From NCBI RefSeq assembly GCF_002994745.2, contig NC_037090.1:11467501-11531500 (forward strand): a stretch of DNA of 64,000 bases. The letters are read 5' to 3'. A program made the translations under genes and the position numbers. Under the pieces are notes generated by a model that saw only the letters and a list, made by a program, of their open reading frames with translations, did not search any database and was not told the DNA's origin. Positions within the stretch are counted from its first letter, which is position 1, and every line of letters starts with the position of its first letter. This document shows positions 56,786 through 64,000 of this stretch, piece after piece. This stretch comes from Rosa chinensis. Its lineage: Eukaryota > Streptophyta > Magnoliopsida > Rosales > Rosaceae.

Positions 56786-58999
56786 TGATAGGAGCATTTT
56801 AATGTGATATTTTAATAGTTAATTCCTCACATTTTGCTTAGTTAATTCCTTAACTGAATCGATTTTTAATTCAATTTCTACTTTTAGGTACATTGGAGTA
56901 AATGAAGGTGAAATGAGCGTTAGGTCCATAATTACCTGGAAATGATGGAGAAAAATGGAAATGTACTAAAAGATTAGATCAATTTTACACATATTCCTAC
57001 TCCGGCTAGGAGAAACCAAGCCAAGCAAAGAAGAAGGAGCGGCCGCCTGACCAAATGAACTTCAAATGAGCTGAAACCTTCTAGATCCATTCTAGATACC
57101 CAAAGGATCATTTCTTATGAAGAGTGCCAGAGAAAAATATGAGTGGAAGACCTTCAAACAATCAGCTCAATTTTCTACAGAAGCAAAACCGAAAAACTGG
57201 ACCTGTATGAGGTCCAGCAGCATTTCCGGCCTAACCACATGGATTGAAGCTCTGAAAATTTGTCAGGATGATCTACACTCATAGTGGAACATTTCATATG
57301 AAGAAGTCGAAGGCATATAATGAAGTCTTGTTGGAGAAATAATTGAAGGAATAAAGGGGAAGAAACTGACCTGAAAACAGCTCAACACCACATATTCATG
57401 TTTCCCACCCACATGAAGAAAGCTAGATGCTTTTCTCTTTTTCCTTGGATATATTTTTTCTACAATCTCTTTAATAGATCATCATCACTTCCATGTTGCT
57501 GCACCTTCATGCTTTGCTTTCATTTCATCATTTCTCTTTCTTTTCCATATTTTACAAATCACTTTCATACTCCACTTTCATTATTTTTCTTCCACTCATC
57601 ATTTCACTCTTCTTTTTCTTCCCTATATAAACACCTTCTCCTCTCATCCTACACCAATTCCTTCATCCATTTCATCTCCTTGTCTCACCATTTCCTCTCC
57701 ATTTTCCTTAGTCACCATTTCCAACACACCAATTCCTTCATCCATTTCATCTCCTTGTCTCACCATTTCCTCTCCATTTTCCTTAGTCACCATTTCCAAC
57801 ACACCAATTCCTTCATCCATCTCATCTTCTTTATCTCTCCATTTCCTTTCCATTTTCCTTCTCCATTCTCTAGTTGCAAAGTTCTGCGTTTTCAAGCAAG
57901 GAGAGGAAGAAGAAGAAGGAGCCGTGAAGACATAGCCTCCATCGTCCACCTTGAAGACTTGCTTCCAAGATTCAAGATTCCAACGTTCAAGCTCTCCATC
58001 TCCATCTCCCCTCACGGTGTAATTCATTCTTTTTCCTTGTAATGATCTTTTGTTTTCCTTGTTTGAATTCATATGAACTTGTTTCTAGTTAACAATAATG
58101 TTTAGGGCAAAGTTTAAGCCCAATTTCTATGTTTAAATAAAGTTTTCGAATTCTATAATTGTGATTCTAAGTTGCTTATGTGAGTTTGTTCGATTAAATT
58201 TGCTTTACAGAAAACTTTTATATGTTTATCTTATTTGGGTCGACACTTATAGGATTTGCATGTAATTGGTGCTAGGTTTAAGAACATGAAATCGACTTTT
58301 CGTTTTGTGTAACTTGAATCAAAAGTAGTAAAGGTTCTGGACAAGAATCGAATTTAATTGAAGAGGATTGCAATTAGGTGGACTTTTCCATAACTAAGTT
58401 GTACACTTGAGTTGATAGCCTTTCTCTATGTGTAATGCGTTAAACATGACATGATTGACTAGCTTTTTAGGGTTTGATTGCATGTTTGATAGGATTAATC
58501 TAGGTGCTTTCGCTTAGGTTAATTAGCATTGAAAAGTAAAATATGGGAAATCATTTGCTTTCGAATGTTTCACATGATCAACTCCTCTCTCATGACTTGG
58601 AAGAACAATTATAGGGTTTGAATCGAATTTGATTACATGGAATTGATTTTGATCTTTGTTCCTTGCGTTCCACCCTTGTATATATGTTTTTACGTTTTCT
58701 TTATTTTATTTATTTTAATTTTAATTTTAAGAATCCTAATCCCCCCTTATTTGTGTTTAGTTGTATATATTTATTCTTTATTTTATTTTTGTAAATAATA
58801 CTTTATTATTTTAATTCTTTATTTGTTTATACAATTGTATATATTTATATTATTTATTTTATTTTTGTAAATAATACTTTTCTTTATTTGTTTCACAATT
58901 ACAAGTGTACCCTCAATCCCCGGATAGAACGATCCCTATTTGCTTATACTACTAACGATATTTCAGGGTTAAATTGCGCGCTTGCTTTCAGGCGCATCA
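56786..58999 (+). mobile_element. Solo LTR of the homeobox-carrying family
   Basis: TGATAGGAGCATTTT...AGGCGCATCA aligns with 20967-23065 over nearly its full length, with visible divergence and without the 39-bp minisatellite. CCCCC target duplications flank it (56781-56785 and 59000-59004). No internal region: product of LTR-LTR recombination. A ~91-bp unit (caccaattccttcatccatt... start) is duplicated with a third partial copy at about 57649-57825; the 214-aa plus-strand frame over it is not a gene. Confidence 0.9.
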
Positions 59000-59072
59000 C
59001 CCCCGCTACCGTTAGTCGTGGTGATTGTGATGGGATGACCTTTTGTTCAAGGGTTCCCACAGACGGCGCCAA

Positions 59073-59564
59073 TGTTGATGTCTAAAAGTTCGGCGGTAGC
59101 TGAACCTTTGTCAACGCCGATCCGGTGGGCGGATCAATATTTGTGGTGTTCTCAAAGGTTCCTCTACCTGTCAAGTAAAATACAAAGGGCGTCAGAGGGA
59201 GACCGCGCTGAGCGGTCTTCGACTCTCCGATGCCTGAGTTAGTCAATGTATTTATGTTGACAAAGTAACGGTAGGTAAGTATTGAAAATGCGTAATTAAT
59301 GAGGAGAGAGGGTGAGGAAGAGGCTGACCTCTTCCTTGTTTTCGATGTGGGAATGACGTGCTTCAGTTCCCAGCTTCAGGAGCTTCTGATGCTATTTTGG
59401 CGCGGCGCGTCGGCGGTGATCTGGGGGTGATCCGCCGCCGAGGTTGTAGCCCGCCTAACGGTGTATTTGCATGTCATTCCTTTGGTTGGAATTAGTACCT
59501 TTGGCGGTACAATGAGCGTGGCCCATTATAGCTAATTATGCTTGCAAATGTACATGTATGTACA
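59073..59564 (-). repeat. Tat element LTR (5' LTR on minus)
   Basis: 492 bp; pairs with 46639-47145 and lacks 15 bp present there. Adjacent to the primer-binding site on the minus strand. Confidence 0.9.
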
Positions 59565-59781
59565 CTAAGTGTTGCTGGTACTATATATACCTCACTGTAA
59601 CTTGTAACAGATAAGCTCTGCTCATCTTTCACATGAATCATATTCAGCTTTAGCTTTTTCTCTTTGTTTTTCAAGGTTTCTTTCATGGTATCAAAGCCAG
59701 GTTGACAAGTGACCACAATTGTTCATCGATTTCTCAGACATTCAAGCACATATTTTAGCTTCAATACACTCGAATTTGTTC

Positions 59782-62758
59782 TGTAGACCCCCGTACTTTT
59801 ATTTGTTTATTTTAATTTATCGTATAACGTATGAAATTACGTATTCGTGCGGTACACAAGTATTCACGCTTAGGTTAAGACTTTGAGGCCATTTTAAAGG
59901 ATTAAGAAATTTAGAGAAAAATCCAATTTGGGTCTAGGAAAGTATTTTTAAAGTATCGAGGCTTAGGACAAGCCCGGAAAATTTTCCCTAAAGGATTCGG
60001 TGAAGTATCGGAGAAATAAGGATGTTTGAAGAGGTAATTTTCAGAGTGGGCTTAAGGAAAATTAAAAGGAAAATGAAATAGGAGCAGCCCAAGCCCATTG
60101 GCCCAAAAGGAGGGGCAGATTCGACTTTTCACAATTAAATTTGGGAGAGGTATTTAAGAAACACATTCTCCAAACCCTAGCCTCAACCCATTCCATTTTT
60201 CACTTCAGCTCTCTCTCTCTACCCGAGAGCTTCTCTCTCCTCATCCTCGCCGGAAATCGCCGCCGTCGCCGGAATCCGGATTTCAACCAAAATTTCCAGA
60301 TTTTCTCCTCTTCCTCCCCTCTTTCCATTTCTCCAACCAAAATCAAGAAATTTGGCCATTCAATCCTCCAAAAACCCTAGAACCCAAGCTAATTTGGGGG
60401 TTTTTGTGATTTCTTCTTTCCAAGCTTAAATCAAGGTAATATCCCTCCTAATCTAGCCTCTATTCATCCGATCTACACCTATTTCTTCCTAAATCCGAGT
60501 TTTTGATTTCCATTTTGATTTTTGGTGCATGAACCCGATCTCTCCTTAAACCATGAAGCTAGGCTACGGGTTTGGCAAGGATTTGTGGTAAGGATCTATC
60601 CATGCAACCTTGTTTTCTAGTTTTTTGGTTGAGATGTTGATGCTGGACGGATTTGTAGGTGAAGAAGGCCAAGGAGAAGGAATGGGCCTTGATTTTTGAA
60701 GAAGAAAGGGTAAGGAATGAGTTTTGGACAAACCCTAGAATTTTTGGAATTTATTTGGTTGATTTTGATTATGTTGAGCTATTGTTGTTGTTGGAAAATT
60801 TTTGAAAAATAGACATTTGAGGTTGGTCTAATTAGTAGGATTTTATTAGTGTTGGGATTTTGTGGTTGAAGATTTGGTGATTATTGTTGTGTAGTTTTGG
60901 CCAAAAGAAAAAGAAAAGGAAGAGGAAAAGAAATGGATTTGTTTTTGGAAGAAAAGGAAAATAAAGAAAATGGTAAAACTTGGATTAAATGAGTTTTATT
61001 GTGGTAAAGTGGTAAAAAGTGAAGAAGGTGAAAGTAAAGGTAAATTCGGTAAAAATGAGGTAAAAAGTAAAAGTGAAAGTGTGGAGGTAAAAGTCATGGT
61101 AAAAGTGAAAAGGTGAAAAAGGAGAAGTATATGGGTAAAAGTAAAAGTAAAACTTTATTTATAATTATTTACTTATTTGTTTTTAATAAATAAAAATTAT
61201 TTACTTATTTATTTTTAATAAATAACAAATAATGGTAAATAAAGGAATACTTGGTCAAAAGTCAGAAGTCAAAGCCAAAAGTCAACTTGAGAGTTGACCA
61301 TGGTTGACTGACCTCGTAAAACGTGAGGATCGACTCGACTTTGGTCGCTCGGATTGGCGAAAGTTTAGCGGAGCGATAAGGACGTTTTCCTTTTTAAGAA
61401 AGAAGTAGTTTCCCAAATTGGTAAAGGTTGAAAGAAATAATTAATGGCCTAATTGAAATAAAAAGGATTTGGTGTGCGCGGTTACTTAAAATTGATCATA
61501 ATATTTACCTGGATAATTACTTACAAACATGGTTCAGGAAACACAATCGTTAAGGAAGCTTAAGCGGAAACATCAGAGTGTGGAGTACGCCAGCATTTTC
61601 CTGGTAGGGTGAGCTGTCCCTTCCTTGTTAGAGGCTTTTCGATATATGTGGAATGCTCTAGTATAATATTATGTTGCCTGCAAGTACTTTTGGTTGTTCA
61701 TTAGTCGATGCCTCGCGATACCTGCGTTTTCATAACTGATGATTGTTGATTTCGAAAATCGAGTCTAGACTTGCATGTTGAGATACTGTACCCTTTGTAT
61801 GTTTGTGTTTGACCTGAAAGTGAATGAGACCTAGACGCGTAGATTCCTAGGGATCCCATGGTGTCGATAACCGTGAACCTCCGGAGGGGGCTGTGCTCCT
61901 ATGTTTGTCGAGGAAATATGAGTACAGACAGTGAACCAGTCATAGGAGACTCAGAGCCAGGAAATGGACACTTTCGCTACTTGTAGACATAAAGGTTATA
62001 GAGTAGTTAGCCGGTTCTCGAAGGATGACGAACCAGGTCGGTCATCGATTTATTTTAGTTTAGCCGGCAGGTAAGTATCTCGGAGCTCCAAGTTGTGTGA
62101 AGCATGTTGCATATAATTTCCTGAAATGAAACAACTGTGATTGTTTTTGTTTGCATTTGTTTTACTCGATTTTACAAATGCGCGCAATCTATATTCTAAT
62201 AGTTATGTTTTACCTATTAGTTTTCAAACCTAACAAAGGTTGGGTCGGCCCCTATTGGGCTAGTGAGGACGAAATGCTCACCCCTACATTTCAGGTTACA
62301 ACGAGGTCATTCCGGATGATTTGGGTTAGAAGTGGGTCGTTGGCCGAGTTTGTGTGTTGCTGTTCTTGTTGCTTGAAGTTCTTCCCTTTTGGTATTCCAT
62401 CGATTTACTCGTTTTTCATTCCTTGTTGAACTCTGTGAGGTCGGCCTACCTGGGAGGGCGCCTCACCCCTTTGTTTTATTGTTATTGTTGAACTCCTTCA
62501 TTTCGGTGATGATGTAAGCCCTAAGGCGCCACAGTGCACTTGCCCACTTTGTTTTTAAGCATTTCCAGACTTGTTATTTTGAGTGTTGGGTTGTTGATTT
62601 AAAGCCCTTTCTAAAATTTAGTTTTTCTTAGTCTCCTATTTTCTAAAAGTTGCATTTTCAAAAAGGCTTTCTAGTATTAAGGTGGTAGGTCTACGACGTA
62701 TCGAGCTCCTATTGGCTTAATATTACGGCGCTGTGGTATACCCATTTGGGTCGCCACA
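59782..62758 (+). mobile_element. Solo LTR, ~3 kb (chromovirus/Tekay-like guess)
   Basis: TGTAGACCCCCGTACTTT...GGGTCGCCACA with a TGTTC target duplication on both sides (59777-59781 and 62759-62763). Length and ends resemble LTRs of Del/Tekay-type Gypsy elements. Contains CT-rich leader-like text (60205-60260), aag/gta-rich purine tracts (60900-61140) and a CAGGTTACAACGAGG-like end region. No internal coding domain remains. Confidence 0.85.
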
Positions 62759-62763
62759 TGTTC

Positions 62764-63338
62764 ATCTTCTATTCTCAGCAGCAACAGATATGTTCTTCAT
62801 CTTTAATCTGATCTAGTAGTCTTTTCCTTTAGTTTTGTAAAAAGATTTGCATCACCAAAGCTCAGATATACTATATTCAGTACTCGATTTCAGTATTGGA
62901 AGCTAGATTTTCATTATCAAGTTCAGAAACTCAAATTTGTTCAAGATTGTTCAAGATTTACTAAAAATTTGTTGAGATTCAGTACTGCTTTACATCTTTG
63001 AAGCTCATATTTGTTATAATCAATGTTCGATTTCACTATTAGTAGCTATTTGTCTCCATAAGCTTAGAGAAGTACAAGTTTTGTTGAAACCCTAGCTTTT
63101 TTACTTGTTGAAGTTTCCGTACTTGCTTTTGTGCAATTCTCGTTAACTTATTGGAAATTGAAGATTGTGGAAGATCTAGTTGTGATTTTGGAAGATATGG
63201 AAGTCTACAAATCCTAGCTTCTCATCAGAATTTGTTCAAGATCATATTAGAAATTGTTCAAGATCATAGAGCTATTTTGCGGGATTTTCTCTGTTACTAG
63301 TGGTGAATTTTGAGTGTTGATATGTGTTTCCTATCATC
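62764..63338 (+). other. Copia leader (outer element)
   Basis: Untranslated sequence before gag, with repeated phrases aagattgttcaagattt, aatttgttcaagatc and aaattgttcaagatc. Confidence 0.6.
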
Positions 63339-64000
63339 ATGAATACCGATATTGACTTAAGAAATTGTCTGTTGTCCAACTTCTGTAATTTGATTCCAGT
63401 TCATTTAGATGGTTCCAACTATGTCACATGGAAGTTTTTGTTAGAGACAATGTTTAGAGGTTGTGGCCTAATGAAATATGTCGATGGGTCATTTCCTTGT
63501 CCTTCACAGTACATGATCACAGAAGAAGGTGGTGCCTTATTTGAAACGACAGCAGAGTACCTTACTTGGAAACAAAATGATTATGTTGTTATGATTTGCT
63601 TGCTGCTACTCTATCCAGTGGTGTTCTCTCTTTTGTTGTTGGCAGTAACACTTCTAGAGAAATTTGGTGTTTGCTTAAAGAGAGGTATGCCTCCACTTCT
63701 TGGTTTAACAAAGAGCAACTTTTACAAACTTCAAAAAGGGTCAGATTCTATTGACAACTACCTGGATCGAGTGAAGATTGCTTGTGATCAGTTGGCTAAT
63801 GTAGGGATTCATATGTCAGATGAAGACATAATTGTCTATGTTCTTCTTGGTTTGCCATCAGACTATACTACCATGAAAACCATAATCAGGGCTAAGCATA
63901 ACTCAATTTCAACACAAGAATTAAGGTCTCTTTTGCTTATTGTTGAAGCTGAACTTGAAGAGGCTAACAAGTCTATATCTTTGCCTTTAGAGACTGAATT
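63339..64000 (+). pseudogene. Copia gag, partial and frameshifted
   Basis: ATG 63339: MNTDIDLRNCLLSNF, then PVHLDGSNYVTWKFLLETMF, a UBN2-type Gag N-terminus. A frameshift near 63597 is needed to continue (LAATLSSGVLSFVVGSNTSR, REIWCLLKERYAS) and a second near 63730 (KLQKGSDSIDNYLDRVKIAC, DEDIIVYVLLGLPSDYTTM). Continues past the window end. Confidence 0.85.

Larger units (their letters stand above)
46639..59564 (-). mobile_element. Tat-type Gypsy retrotransposon with antisense ORF, nested solo LTR
   Basis: Target duplications CTAAG lie at 46634-46638 and 59565-59569. LTRs are 46639-47145 and 59073-59564. On minus, the primer-binding site TGGCGCCGTCTGTGGGAA (59070-59053) follows the 5' LTR, gag-pol runs 56785 to ~51480, and a polypurine tract (cttgggggact) precedes the 3' LTR. 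A plus-strand antisense ORF lies between pol and the 3' LTR, a hallmark of some Tat elements. By eye the LTRs differ by about a dozen substitutions plus a 15-bp deletion, so it is older than the element at 20967. Multiple stops; defective. Confidence 0.9.
46572..64000 (+). mobile_element. Copia retrotransposon, 5' part, running off the window
   Basis: The 5' LTR starts TGTTAGGATATATG at 46572, is split at 46638 by the Tat element, and resumes at 59570 to end at 59685 (about 183 bp when joined). It is followed by the primer-binding site TGGTATCAAAGCC (59686). The leader is split by the solo LTR at 59782-62758. A frameshifted gag begins at 63339. pol and the 3' LTR lie beyond the window. Confidence 0.75.

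Noticed and set aside
57398..58042. 214-aa plus-strand open frame
   Set aside because: Low-complexity Phe/His/Ser-rich translation of ~91-bp duplications inside a solo LTR.

Overview
The window is nuclear DNA of a flowering plant, most likely a eudicot. The evidence is plant family-1 UDP-glycosyltransferase (UGT) genes with GT-AG introns, plant Copia, Tat/Athila-type Gypsy, CACTA, hAT, Helitron, SINE and LINE-like elements, and a WUSCHEL-type homeobox gene. A Rosaceae origin is only a guess.

Layout. 1-4478: a decayed receptor-kinase fragment ending near a Helitron 3' terminus, a CACTA terminus, then a ~490-bp tandem repeat. 4479-14523: two tandem UGT paralogues of one subfamily. UGT-A (5770-7603) is intact. 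A 1.26-kb Helitron sits 30 bp upstream of its ATG and it has lost the family stop codon. UGT-B (10628-14523) has one premature TGA and an intron swollen by a Helitron and MITEs. The spacer holds promoter-like tandem repeats and a LINE-like insertion that carries a hAT element. 14.5-18.9 kb: CACTA remnants split by a defective LTR element. 18945-20362: UGT-C, a pseudogene lacking exon 1, whose 3' end was hit by a 15.9-kb Copia element (20363-36271). That Copia contains a 9.2-kb non-autonomous LTR retrotransposon (20967-30139) with almost identical LTRs.

That inner element is the most striking object. It has no gag-pol. It carries, antisense, an intact intronless 199-codon WUSCHEL-like homeobox ORF with its own TATA box, and a sense ORF whose product begins like a histone H3 tail.

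36277-45142: UGT-D (39307-41401), intact with a clear TATA box and a G-box, an antisense SINE in its intron, and two downstream UGT relics, bracketed by a ~510-bp segmental duplication. 45.1-64 kb is nested retroelements. The 5' LTR of a Copia element (46572 to beyond the window) is split by a Tat-type Gypsy (46639-59564, coding strand minus, with an antisense ORF on plus). That Gypsy is split by a solo LTR of the homeobox-carrying family (56786-58999). A second, unrelated solo LTR lies at 59782-62758, followed by a frameshifted Copia gag.

The working genes are therefore a small UGT cluster for small-molecule glycosylation, resembling the UGT709/UGT85 group that includes 7-deoxyloganetic acid glucosyltransferases. 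It is being dismantled by mobile elements. Paralogue comparison gives empty sites for several insertions, so their boundaries are unusually secure.
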